This document shows positions 10,046 to 17,711 of a stretch of DNA of 64,000 nucleotides, one piece after another. The notes beneath the pieces are model-generated. The model was not told the DNA's origin, ran no database searches, and saw only the letters and a program-made list of their open reading frames with translations. The position numbers and the translations under genes were made by a program. Numbering within the stretch: position 1 is the stretch's first letter; each line of letters opens with the position of its first letter. This DNA comes from Paenibacillus riograndensis SBR5 (GTDB lineage: Bacteria; Bacillota; Bacilli; Paenibacillales; Paenibacillaceae), in NCBI RefSeq assembly GCF_000981585.1, contig NZ_LN831776.1, forward strand, positions 4,199,187 to 4,263,186. The letters run 5' to 3'.

Positions 10046-10078
10046 AGAACCTGAGTTTTTTACTCAGGTTCTTTTTTT
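10046..10078 (+). terminator. Plus-strand Rho-independent terminator
   Basis: AGAACCTGAGT (10046-10056) pairs with ACTCAGGTTCT (10062-10072) and is followed by a T run. On the minus strand there is no U run, so it is oriented for a plus-strand transcript although no plus-strand gene precedes it. Confidence 0.8.
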
Positions 10079-10085
10079 GATTTAT

Positions 10086-10123
10086 CAAAAAATTAGGGAT
10101 GGAACTGTAGCCTCCATCCCTAA
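10086..10123 (-). terminator. Terminator of the 10151-11116 gene pair
   Basis: TTAGGGATGGA (10093-10103) pairs with TCCATCCCTAA (10113-10123). Read on the minus strand it is followed by TTTTTTGA. Confidence 0.8.
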
Positions 10124-10150
10124 CCCACTCCGCTTGCGCCTTTGCTTATT

Positions 10151-10615
10151 TTAATATTCTCCTTTGATTACAAAAAACGAGCCCCGGATCGTTCCAGCCA
10201 GCTTGGACTTCTGTCTGGCAAACTTAAACTTTGTTTCTAACTCCTTAGGGACCTCCATCCCCTCAGAAAGCTTCAAACCAACAGCACGCTTCTTAGGGTC
10301 ATCCACCGTATACATGACGTTTATCGAAAGGCCATCTTCGTAAAAGACGTAGGTAAATTGGATATTTTCCACTTGAAAACGCGAGGTTTCTAAAGGCTTG
10401 GCCGAAAACTCAATGTCACGTTCTTCTTTTAAAATCCGGTTCACATAAGCAAGGGTCTCCTGGCTTTCGCTGGCAGGCACCACCGTAAATTCATGTTTGT
10501 ATTTGTTCATAAAGTAGCGGGCTTCATTGGCACGCAAACCGGCAAGTGCTTCTGCTACGGGTGAAGACTCCAAACCAACTGTAGACACATTTTTAAAATC
10601 AACGATATAGGACAT
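10151..10615 (-). CDS. Conserved hypothetical protein, 154 aa
   Basis: A small soluble protein with no signal peptide or membrane segment, rich in Lys, Glu and aromatic residues (NEARYFMNKYKHEF, RFQVENIQFTYVFYEDG). I do not recognise the family with certainty. The beta-rich pattern and length recall small proteins sometimes labelled phage-tail-like in Bacillales, but no phage genes are near. It begins with a GAGGAG site and follows the GyrI-like gene by 21 bases, so the two form an operon. Divergent control by the WYL regulator at 11227 is likely. Confidence 0.75.
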   Translation of the reverse strand: MSYIVDFKNVSTVGLESSPVAEALAGLRANEARYFMNKYKHEFTVVPASESQETLAYVNRILKEERDIEFSAKPLETSRFQVENIQFTYVFYEDGLSINVMYTVDDPKKRAVGLKLSEGMEVPKELETKFKFARQKSKLAGTIRGSFFVIKGEY

Positions 10616-10636
10616 TCCCTCGCTCCTCTTCTCTCC

Positions 10637-11116
10637 TTATTTCCTTACAACTGGAATCCACATTTCCCCATAAACCATGCCGTTGCGATGTCCCATCTCA
10701 ACCGTTGTGTTAGGGCCCCCGACATAGGCAACATTCTTTGCTTCCCCCAAGGCTTGGCCAAAAGCAACGCCTGCAAGCCTATTATTTAATTCATCGGCTG
10801 TCTGCGCTTCCCCTTTAACAACCAGGTATTCTCCCTTTGGAAAATGAATTACTCTGGCCTCTTCCGGTGCCGCTGCCTCGGTCATGACGCCGGCATAATA
10901 CATCATTTTGCCGTTCACCGCTTCGCTCACAGCAAATACGTAGTCATTGGTGGATATGGATTTTAAATGCTCAAGCCTTCCATCTTGGCTTACGTTCTGC
11001 CAAAAATCTGTTTTTTCCTTGTTGATGCCAACGAAGTCTGTATAATCACTCTTAAGCTCAGTTCCTAAACCAATAACGGTAAAGCTGTCTTTTTGCTCCA
11101 AGGTATACTCTGCCAT
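10637..11116 (-). CDS. GyrI-like / AraC-effector-binding domain protein
   Basis: A 159-residue stand-alone small-molecule-binding domain of the GyrI/SOUL-like fold. Features are two repeated beta-alpha-beta-beta units, opening with YTLEQKDSFTVIGLGTEL and closing with NGMVYGEMWIPVVRK, with the conserved FPKGEYLVVKGEA turn. Such proteins bind hydrophobic cationic ligands and sometimes hydrolyse them. I choose the ATG at 11114-11116 because AGAGGAG lies nine bases upstream; the longer frame to 11167 has none. A near-consensus promoter lies at 11174-11201. It heads a two-gene operon divergent from a WYL-domain regulator. Confidence 0.8.
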   Translation of the reverse strand: MAEYTLEQKDSFTVIGLGTELKSDYTDFVGINKEKTDFWQNVSQDGRLEHLKSISTNDYVFAVSEAVNGKMMYYAGVMTEAAAPEEARVIHFPKGEYLVVKGEAQTADELNNRLAGVAFGQALGEAKNVAYVGGPNTTVEMGHRNGMVYGEMWIPVVRK

Positions 11117-11160
11117 TTTCCAAAACTCCTCTTTTCTTGGATTCATCAAATGATTTGTCT

Positions 11161-11201
11161 TCATCACTTGATGATTATATAATAACCTTAAATCATGTCA
11201 A
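11161..11201 (-). promoter_or_regulatory. Strong promoter and palindrome for the GyrI-like operon
   Basis: TTGACA (11201-11196) and TATAAT (11179-11174) are 16 bases apart on the minus strand. The palindrome TCATCA-CT-TGATGA (11161-11174) covers the predicted transcription start. It is a plausible operator for the divergent WYL regulator. Confidence 0.65.
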
Positions 11202-11226
11202 AAAATGATACTGTTTAGGAGTGCCG

Positions 11227-12189
11227 ATGAAAAAAGTTGAACGGATTAACGTCATTATGCGGTATATCAACAATCGTGCCCATTTTACCATTTCGGAAAT
11301 TATGCAGGAGTTCAACATCTCCCGTTCTACAGCTATTAGGGATATCCGGGAAATTGAGGCCTTGGGGATGCCGCTTGACGCTGAAGTTGGAAGGGATGGC
11401 GGATATTTTGTCATGCGCAACTCTGTTCTTCCCGAAGTCCGCTTTACCGGCAATGAGGTCAAAGCCCTTTTTATTGCGTTTATGGCGACAAGAAATCAGC
11501 AGCTCCCCTATTTGAAAAGCCGCCAGTCTTTAGCGGAAAAATTACTGGGCCTCATCTCCGAAAACCAGCAAGATGACCTTTTTCATTTGAATCAAATCCT
11601 GCTTTTTGAAGGGACCAATCCGAACAATCCCGACCTGCTTGATCTTTCAGACCTCCCCCATCCTATGTTAGAACAGCTGATCCAAATCCTTCTTATGGAT
11701 AGCTATTTATTGATCACCATCGAAGAAAAGAAGGAGATCAAGTCTATTCCCATTTATCTCTTGCACCTTTATCGTGAAAAAAGCCTCTGGCTGATTGAAG
11801 GCTTTGACTTACAGGAAGAAAAGAAACAGATCTATCCTGTCGACGATCTCACCAATGTCATCCCCTACCCGTCGAAAAAAAGATTAAGCAAAAAAAAGAT
11901 TCAAGAAAAGCTAAGCAAGCAGGAAGAAGTCATCAACCTTATCCTTGAGCTTGGTCCAGAGGCGATTGCCCAATTCAAAAAATACCATCCTATACATGTC
12001 TCAATTTCCTATACGAATCCTTACCAGACCACAGCGATTCTAAGGACTTGTATCAATGTTGATAAGCCCAAAGAAGTGGCCGAAATCACAAATTGGCTGC
12101 TGTTCCTGGGCGGGGATATCAGGGTTAGGGAAGTGCCGGAAGAAATCTTAGAAGGGTTACAAGAGAGAATACGCTTATACTGCCCTTAA
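11227..12189 (+). CDS. YafY-type transcriptional regulator (HTH_11 + WYL domain)
   Basis: A 320-residue regulator. The N-terminal winged HTH covers about residues 3-60 (INVIMRYINNRAHFTISEIMQEFNIS, then RDIREIEALGMPLDAE). A WYL-type ligand domain follows (about 130-210) and a WCX-like C-terminal domain ends in EEILEGLQERI. WYL proteins sense small ligands or nucleic acids and often control a neighbouring divergent gene. Here the target is probably the GyrI-like pair. AGGAG lies five bases before the ATG at 11227, so I prefer it to the GTG at 11221, which is part of that site. A hairpin terminator follows at 12256. Confidence 0.88.
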   Translation: MKKVERINVIMRYINNRAHFTISEIMQEFNISRSTAIRDIREIEALGMPLDAEVGRDGGYFVMRNSVLPEVRFTGNEVKALFIAFMATRNQQLPYLKSRQSLAEKLLGLISENQQDDLFHLNQILLFEGTNPNNPDLLDLSDLPHPMLEQLIQILLMDSYLLITIEEKKEIKSIPIYLLHLYREKSLWLIEGFDLQEEKKQIYPVDDLTNVIPYPSKKRLSKKKIQEKLSKQEEVINLILELGPEAIAQFKKYHPIHVSISYTNPYQTTAILRTCINVDKPKEVAEITNWLLFLGGDIRVREVPEEILEGLQERIRLYCP

Positions 12190-12255
12190 TTAAGGGCCTG
12201 TTATACCCCAATTCCGCAAGTCTGAGAAAATCTTTTAAGATAAATTTCAAGTAAA

Positions 12256-12291
12256 AGAAGCACACCAATGTAGGCGTGCTTCTTGATTTTT
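12256..12291. terminator. Hairpin terminator after the WYL regulator
   Basis: AGAAGCACxCC pairs with GGxGTGCTTCT around a short loop and is followed by TTGATTTTTT on the plus strand. Confidence 0.75.
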
Positions 12292-12305
12292 TGCTATGCT
12301 CAAAC

Positions 12306-12428
12306 TTATTCATTCCCCATCGTGCTGATGTCGATCACAAACCGATACCGGACATCTGAAGCTAGTACCCGCTCCCAAGCTTCATCAATCTGATTAGCAT
12401 GAATAATCTCAATGTCTTCGGAAGAGCT
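12306..12428 (-). pseudogene. C-terminal remnant of a zinc-type alcohol dehydrogenase
   Basis: The minus strand encodes about 39 residues ending at a TAA (12306-12308). They contain [20 protein letters not shown] and [11 protein letters not shown], which are the last strand and helix of NAD(P)-dependent zinc alcohol dehydrogenases of the YahK/AdhC type. A TGA closes the frame upstream, and no catalytic or cofactor domain precedes it, so only the tail survives. It abuts the ymaF gene, whose 3' end may mark the deletion point. Family assignment is by memory of the conserved tail. Confidence 0.6.
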
Positions 12429-12453
12429 GAATCCTCACCTGTGGCTGATTTGA

Positions 12454-12849
12454 TTACTGCCGGTATTCTTTCTCATCCCCAGTATTTCCGCTGTACCTGT
12501 GGGCGTGGGGAGTTCTGCCGTTTATTGTTGTATACCCTTCAAAGCGGTGGTAATGCCCACCCGGCAAGGGAATTGCTGGTCCAGTAGTTCCCCTAATTAA
12601 GTGCGTATGATGATCGTTAAATGATGTTTCTGCATAATAATTATGAACATGCGGAACACCGCTTGGAGCCGGCTCTGTTACTCCGGCGTAATGGTGATAA
12701 TGCCCATCATCAACCGTAGTATTTCCTTTAAACGGATGAACATGAAGATTTACGGGTCTTCCGTCCCACGAATTAATAAAAAGCTTGTGCGAATGTTCGG
12801 AATCGGAATCACCGGAATGCATAACAAAGCCGGTTATTGGTATTTCCAT
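12454..12849 (-). CDS. ymaF: YmaF-family histidine-rich protein
   Basis: A 131-residue soluble protein dominated by His-containing repeats (SEHSHKLFINSWDGRPV, GHYHHYAGVTEPAPSGVPHVH, GGHYHRFEGYTT), the hallmark of the YmaF family. The regular spacing of His pairs suggests metal binding or a repeated beta structure, but no activity is established. GGAGAGG lies seven to nine bases before the ATG. The final residues (SGNTGDEKEYRQ) run into the dehydrogenase scar downstream. Monocistronic by position. Confidence 0.85.
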   Translation of the reverse strand: MEIPITGFVMHSGDSDSEHSHKLFINSWDGRPVNLHVHPFKGNTTVDDGHYHHYAGVTEPAPSGVPHVHNYYAETSFNDHHTHLIRGTTGPAIPLPGGHYHRFEGYTTINGRTPHAHRYSGNTGDEKEYRQ

Positions 12850-12951
12850 TAGTAACCACCTCTCCTTATCAACTGCTACATGCTATGAAAGAGGTGGTGT
12901 AAATGTTCAAATGTGTCTCGTACGAAAATATCACTAAATTGTGAAATCAGG

Positions 12952-13878
12952 CTACTCCTGTGTGTGCGTGCTATCGCCCAGATACATGCGGATCACGATA
13001 TCCTGGTCATGATTGCCGAATCCAGCCCCATATAGCGTCAATCCTCCAATGTTAACGGAATTTTCGTCCACCGTAAAACGAAGTGTCCAGAATTGCTCCT
13101 TTAGCTTGATATCCTCAACCTTCACATCCGACATGCGCTCTCCATCCATAAATGTTCCTTGTGCGTCAATGCGTATCGTCTTCAACAATCCGTATTGATT
13201 CACATTCCGATGCCACCATTCCGGTGTATATTTGCCGCGCGCCGCTCTTCCGAAGTCTGCCGGGCTTGTCCAAGTTCCAAGCCGGACACCGTTAAATGTG
13301 AATTGGATATCCGATGGCCAATGATCTCTTAATCCGGGCGCTTCCGAAGCCAGCTCCATCGAAATTTCAATGGCCTCCGGAGTTTGATCCGGAAGCAGGT
13401 AGTTAGGTGTTTTATACTCAACGTAGCCCCTTCCGAACCACAAAATAGCAGCGTGAACACGCTCGGGATCGAGAAAGTAACGGGGGTCGTCCCAAATTCC
13501 GATTTCTTTTTCCAGAGTTCCCAGCCCGCAAGTAGGATGAACTTCAAAAGCGGTATAATGGCCGACTGAAATCGTTTGCTCCTTTATCCTCGTGGAATGG
13601 TTGGCGGATGGCAGCTCGATCTCGATGTTTTTTTGTTTGAGAAAACACAGCTTATGTGTCCCTCCATTTATACGCACTCTGCGGCAGCCGATTAATCCGG
13701 CTTGTTCGAGTTTTCGGATGTGCATGGTGACGATGGACGGACTAAGGTCAAGCTTTGCCGCAATATCCTTCACATTAATTTCACGGTCAGCGATGAATCC
13801 CATAATTCTCCACCTGACTTCGCTGGCCAGCGCTTCATACAATAGCAGGAACTTCGGGTCCCCATTCGCTTTTATCAT
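12952..13878 (-). CDS. ArsR-type winged-helix regulator with long C-terminal domain
   Basis: A 308-residue protein. Residues about 1-90 form an ArsR-like winged HTH (LLYEALASEVRWRIMGFIAD, DIAAKLDLSPSIVTMHIRKLEQAGLI). The rest is a beta-rich domain of unknown ligand (GIWDDPRYFLDPERVHAA, GYVEYKTPNYLLPD, WHRNVNQYG). It lies divergent from a GH43 glycosidase and so probably regulates it in response to a pentose-derived sugar. I prefer the ATG at 13876-13878, nine bases after AGGAG; an ATG at 13884 is too close. The C-terminal region resembles sugar-responsive regulators found next to glycosidases in Paenibacillus, from memory. Confidence 0.82.
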   Translation of the reverse strand: MIKANGDPKFLLLYEALASEVRWRIMGFIADREINVKDIAAKLDLSPSIVTMHIRKLEQAGLIGCRRVRINGGTHKLCFLKQKNIEIELPSANHSTRIKEQTISVGHYTAFEVHPTCGLGTLEKEIGIWDDPRYFLDPERVHAAILWFGRGYVEYKTPNYLLPDQTPEAIEISMELASEAPGLRDHWPSDIQFTFNGVRLGTWTSPADFGRAARGKYTPEWWHRNVNQYGLLKTIRIDAQGTFMDGERMSDVKVEDIKLKEQFWTLRFTVDENSVNIGGLTLYGAGFGNHDQDIVIRMYLGDSTHTQE

Positions 13879-14044
13879 TAACATAATCTCCTGACCGTCA
13901 TAAATTGAAATCACATATATGTTAATTTAACACGAAACTCAAGTCCGGTTCCATTGAATTTTGCGGGCTAATAGTGTTTAATTTTCTTAATCCCCAGCCT
14001 ATTGGATTCTTATCTATATTAATTTAAAAAAAAGAGGTGGACAA

Positions 14045-15541
14045 TTGAAATATAATAACCCGGTCATTAAAGGGTTCTACCCCGACCCAAGCGTTTGCCA
14101 AGTGGCCAACACCTATTATTTGGTCTGCAGTTCCTTTCAGTATTTCCCTGGTGTTCCGATTTTTGAAAGCAAAGACCTGATCAATTGGGTACAAATCGGT
14201 CATTGCCTAACCCGGACAAGCCAGGTTCAGCTAGACACTGTGGACAGTTCCGGCGGTGTCTTTGCTCCCACCCTGCGTTACAACAACGGCCGATTCTACA
14301 TGACAACTACCAATGATACTACACGCCAGAATTTCTATGTCTGGACTGATGATATTTACGGTGAATGGTCTGAACCCATTCATGTGGATCAAGGGGGAAT
14401 CGATCCGGATTTATATTTTGAAGATAGCAAAACATACTTCATGAGCAATGGGACAGATGATTATGGAGTTGGAGGTATTATCCAGTGCGAAATCGAAATT
14501 GAAACCGGACGCAAGCTGACACCAAGCCGCTCAGTATGGCAGGGATCGGGCGGAAGATATCTGGAAAGCCCTCATTTGTACAAAATTCACGGACGATATT
14601 ACCTCTTGGCAGCTGAGGGAGGAACCGAATATGGACATATGATCACATATGCACGGGGGGATTCTCCTTCCGGCCCGTTTGAAGCCTATTCGAATAATCC
14701 CGTACTGACCAATCGTAATTTAGGCGGTTATGAACTGCAAGGGGTTGGACACGGGGATCTGGTTCAAGACTCAGATAAGAATTGGTGGCTTATTCATCTC
14801 GGATTCCGGCAGACCGGACAGTACCTTACGTATCATCACTTGGGACGCGAGGTATTTCTGACCCCAGTTACTTTTGGTGATGACGGCTGGTTTACGGCAG
14901 GTCATCATGGCACCACTCTTATGAGCTTCGAGACAGAACGTATCGCAGACACCATCATTCAACAAGAGAAAAAAGTCTTCACGTTTGAGAACACTGACTG
15001 GAATCTGGACTGGTGTTATCTGCGTCATCCGGTCCCAGGAAATTATCTGCTAGAACCTGATAAAGTCCGGCTCAAAGGAACTGGAGTGACGCTCGATGCT
15101 CCATTCTCCCCGACCTTTGTCGGGATTCGCCAAAAAGACTTCAATGGAGTGATTTCATGCCGTATCAGCCTTACTAACGGCGAAGCCGGTATCACTCTCT
15201 ATATGGACGAAAATCACCATTATGATCTGGCCTTGCGTAACCATGATCACGGATACGAGATTATTGAACGGCTGAATGTCGGCGATATTAAATCAATTGA
15301 AAAAGCTGTAGAGCTGGGCCACTGCAACTCTGCAACCCTGGTTATCAAATCTGCTCCTACTCACTATCGCTTCTATGCTCAAATCGATGATTCCGAGATT
15401 TTACTTGGAGCAGCGCACACGAAATATCTCTCCTCAGAAGTAGCAGGAGGGTTCACCGGTGTACTGATCGGGATGTATGCCACTGGTGAAAGTCCCGATT
15501 CCCATGCGGAGTTTACAGATTTCAGCTGTGAATACTATTAA
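14045..15541 (+). CDS. Glycoside hydrolase family 43 beta-xylosidase/arabinofuranosidase
   Basis: A 498-residue intracellular enzyme. The five-bladed GH43 propeller (about 1-300) shows the catalytic base Asp14 in FYPDPS, the pKa-modulating Asp120 in GGIDPDL and the proton donor Glu174 in YLESPHLY. A C-terminal beta-sandwich of the GH43 C2 type follows (about 310-498, with GVISCRISLTNGEAGITLYM). It releases xylose or arabinose from short oligosaccharides; I cannot separate the two. There is no signal peptide. The start is TTG, four bases after AGAGGTGG ends. A strong terminator follows. Probably controlled by the divergent ArsR-type gene. Confidence 0.92.
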   Translation: MKYNNPVIKGFYPDPSVCQVANTYYLVCSSFQYFPGVPIFESKDLINWVQIGHCLTRTSQVQLDTVDSSGGVFAPTLRYNNGRFYMTTTNDTTRQNFYVWTDDIYGEWSEPIHVDQGGIDPDLYFEDSKTYFMSNGTDDYGVGGIIQCEIEIETGRKLTPSRSVWQGSGGRYLESPHLYKIHGRYYLLAAEGGTEYGHMITYARGDSPSGPFEAYSNNPVLTNRNLGGYELQGVGHGDLVQDSDKNWWLIHLGFRQTGQYLTYHHLGREVFLTPVTFGDDGWFTAGHHGTTLMSFETERIADTIIQQEKKVFTFENTDWNLDWCYLRHPVPGNYLLEPDKVRLKGTGVTLDAPFSPTFVGIRQKDFNGVISCRISLTNGEAGITLYMDENHHYDLALRNHDHGYEIIERLNVGDIKSIEKAVELGHCNSATLVIKSAPTHYRFYAQIDDSEILLGAAHTKYLSSEVAGGFTGVLIGMYATGESPDSHAEFTDFSCEYY

Positions 15542-15572
15542 TACGTATAATCATCTACACTAAATATTTCAT

Positions 15573-15608
15573 CAAAAAGACTGCCGGACCATTGCGGCAG
15601 TCTTTCTC
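15573..15608. terminator. Rho-independent terminator after GH43
   Basis: AAAGACTGCCG and CGGCAGTCTTT pair perfectly around a short loop and are followed by TCTCATT. The A run on the other side allows use by the convergent stalk-domain gene. Confidence 0.8.
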
Positions 15609-15648
15609 ATTCCGTAATTAAGCGTTCTTCACGCCGCATGGGGAGATG

Positions 15649-16725
15649 CTAAAACTTATAAATATATTGGACTTTGTTGTTATTGAAGTACAAATACACC
15701 TTACCGTAAACGACATAATCCAAATCGTCGTTAATGCTGTCCGGCTCTCCCCAGGAAAGAAGGACCTCCTCCGGCCTCATGCCGACAATAACCCGCTCTT
15801 CACGGATAGCCGCCCAGATTTTATCATTGATGGCAAAGGCAACACGCGGGTTTTTGAAATAAAAAATTCTATTAACGTATTCACCGGGTCTGGCGCCGGG
15901 AGCTATGGTCATATTGACGTCCTGGCCGTTCGCCCGGCGAATAATGACCTCTAAATTTCCGTTGTTGGGATTGGACCGGAAGTCTTTGACCGTAACCTTC
16001 TCCATATTCTTAAAAGGGCTGTCCGGAATTTCCGGGTTACTGGCCCATACAGGAAGACCGTTATAGATATCCCTCAGACCTTGAAGTATTTCCGGAGAAT
16101 ACAGGGTATGGTTTTCGTAGCTGTCCAAATCCAGTGTCCATATTATTCCTGCTTCGTTCTGCATGATTAAGGACAGGCTGGCATTATCTGAATACTGGAC
16201 GTCCGTCACCCAATGGCTTCCCGGATGTCCGTACATGTAGACCTTTTTGCCAACGGCCAGGCCCATGGTTCCGGGCAGCTTACTGATCGCAAACAGCATG
16301 CTGTTGCTCTTGGTTTTCCCTTCCTCTGTGCTCCAGATAAAGAGCGAGTCCGCGCTTGAGGCATATTTGCCATCTATGGCTCCAAGCTTAAGCAGCGTTT
16401 TGAAGGCGACATAGTTAGAGTTGTTGTACAGCACGGAGTTGTCTTTGTTCAGCTTGCCGCTCCCCTTGGATCCCGTAAGGGTTATTCCCGAAGCTGAAGA
16501 GGCGATGGTAAAGCCCGGAATCTGATTCAAAAACTTCACCGGCACGTAAGCAGAACCGTTAACGAGTACTGATTTGGAAGGCGAGATGATAAGCTTGCCG
16601 TCGGCAAACGTTGAAATTTCCTTATACGACGGTGCATTGGCAGCCGCTGCATGCCCGGTGTCCGCAGTATAACACAGTCCGATCAAAAGCAGCACAGCGA
16701 TAAGCGGCATTACAATTTTTTTCAT
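15649..16725 (-). CDS. Exported stalk-domain (copper amine oxidase N-like) protein
   Basis: A 358-residue secreted protein. The signal peptide (MKKIVMPLIAVLLLIGL, cleavage near GHAAAA) is followed by a short stalk domain (about 35-120) with the repeated pattern KLIISPSKSVLVNGSAYVPV and YNNSNYVAFKTLLKLGAI. The remainder includes a tail (GMRPEEVLLSWGEPDS, DYVVYGKVYLYF) resembling SmpA-like beta domains. Stalk-domain proteins are common on the Paenibacillus surface; no enzyme activity is evident. The ATG at 16723-16725 gives the signal peptide directly; an in-frame ATG at 16749 is possible. It is divergent from the LytTR operon. Confidence 0.8.
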   Translation of the reverse strand: MKKIVMPLIAVLLLIGLCYTADTGHAAAANAPSYKEISTFADGKLIISPSKSVLVNGSAYVPVKFLNQIPGFTIASSASGITLTGSKGSGKLNKDNSVLYNNSNYVAFKTLLKLGAIDGKYASSADSLFIWSTEEGKTKSNSMLFAISKLPGTMGLAVGKKVYMYGHPGSHWVTDVQYSDNASLSLIMQNEAGIIWTLDLDSYENHTLYSPEILQGLRDIYNGLPVWASNPEIPDSPFKNMEKVTVKDFRSNPNNGNLEVIIRRANGQDVNMTIAPGARPGEYVNRIFYFKNPRVAFAINDKIWAAIREERVIVGMRPEEVLLSWGEPDSINDDLDYVVYGKVYLYFNNNKVQYIYKF

Positions 16726-16838
16726 GGATGTTCTAATTCCTTCCCCCATTATATGTAGAACGTCCCGCCGAATGCCGGAACAGTTCATTAGAAAGAAATT
16801 TCGACGGCTGACCAATAATTTCCTCCTATATCCTTAAT

Positions 16839-16906
16839 GCAGTTAAGGGATTTAAATGTGCATTTCAGCCAAAAGCGATTTATTCCCGCCGAAAAGCTTG
16901 TATGAT
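16839..16906 (+). promoter_or_regulatory. LytTR-type direct repeat and promoter of the two-component operon
   Basis: GCAGTTAAG (16839-16847) matches the AgrA/ComE half-site ACAGTTAAG at 8 of 9. Exactly 12 bases later GCATTTCAG (16860-16868) matches at 6 of 9. The pair ends about 32 bases before a TATGAT -10 (16901-16906), the placement seen for LytTR activators. It implies self-activation. Confidence 0.55.
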
Positions 16907-16958
16907 AGTTATTAAGGGTTCCAGAATGACGGCGTTAGAAATGAGAGGTGTAACCCCT

Positions 16959-17711
16959 ATGTATCGGGTGGCCATTTGCGATGATGAGGACAAACAGCGG
17001 GAGTTAGTTAAAGGTATGCTGATAGCTTTGTCTATCAAGGCAAATATCAATTTTGAAATGGAGGAATTCAATTCGGGGGAGCAGCTTGCAGCTCATTATG
17101 AGCATAATGAACCTCCCTTTCACATTTTAATATTGGATGTTGAAATGGCAGGGATCAACGGGATCCAGACTGCCCAGCGGATAAGAGGGTTAAAACATCT
17201 GGATGAGCAAATTATTTTTCTGACAAATTACCCGGAATATATGGTGGAAAGCTTTGATGTGATGACTTTCCAGTATTTAATCAAGCCCATTGCTCCCCAG
17301 ATCTTTGAGGAAAAGGTCATTAAGTTATGCCAATACTTCCAGGCCCTTGAGAAAAAGTTTATGATCATCAAGTCGGCCTATGAAGAGGTTGTGCTGAAGT
17401 ATGATGATATCATTGCCATCGAGGCTGCCAAAAGCTTAACCATTAAAAACAAACTGAATTTTATTACCCTTAATCAACTCTATGAAAGCAAAGGCATTCT
17501 TGCCGAGTATGCGCTGGCACTCAAAGACAATCATTTCCTGCAAATCCACCGTTCGGTGATCATTAATCTGCTTCATGTGCGAAAGTTCTCCAGCGGAGTA
17601 GTGCTTATGACGGGTGGGATGGAATTCCCGATTGGCCGCTCTAAATTGAAAGAGGTAAAAGACTACTACACCAAATTTATGATTATGAAGGTCCATGGAT
17701 ATGATCGCTGA
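16959..17711 (+). CDS. LytTR-family response regulator (AgrA/ComE type)
   Basis: A 250-residue regulator. The receiver domain covers residues 1-125, with acidic pocket Asp8/Asp9, phosphoacceptor Asp60 in LILDVEMAG and the Lys of LIKPI. A LytTR DNA-binding domain covers about 140-245 (IIAIEAAKSLTIKN, FLQIHRSVIINL, FPIGRSKLKEV). It works with the kinase that overlaps its 3' end by 17 bases. GAGAGGTG lies eight bases before the ATG at 16959. A LytTR-like direct repeat upstream suggests autoregulation. No agrBD-type peptide genes accompany it, so the signal is unknown. Confidence 0.9.
   Translation: MYRVAICDDEDKQRELVKGMLIALSIKANINFEMEEFNSGEQLAAHYEHNEPPFHILILDVEMAGINGIQTAQRIRGLKHLDEQIIFLTNYPEYMVESFDVMTFQYLIKPIAPQIFEEKVIKLCQYFQALEKKFMIIKSAYEEVVLKYDDIIAIEAAKSLTIKNKLNFITLNQLYESKGILAEYALALKDNHFLQIHRSVIINLLHVRKFSSGVVLMTGGMEFPIGRSKLKEVKDYYTKFMIMKVHGYDR

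Larger units (their letters stand above)
9962..10078 (+). ncRNA. Candidate antisense small RNA opposite the rph promoter/leader
   Basis: The interval between the plus-strand promoter at 9927-9956 and a strong plus-strand terminator at 10046-10078 would give a transcript of about 115 nt. It contains no open frame of note and is complementary to the rph 5' leader and promoter. It could act as an antisense RNA or by promoter interference. Purely inferred from signals. Confidence 0.35.

Noticed and set aside
10151..11116. Prophage remnant
   Set aside because: The 154-aa product vaguely recalls proteins labelled phage-tail, but no other phage genes, integrase or attachment sites are present.
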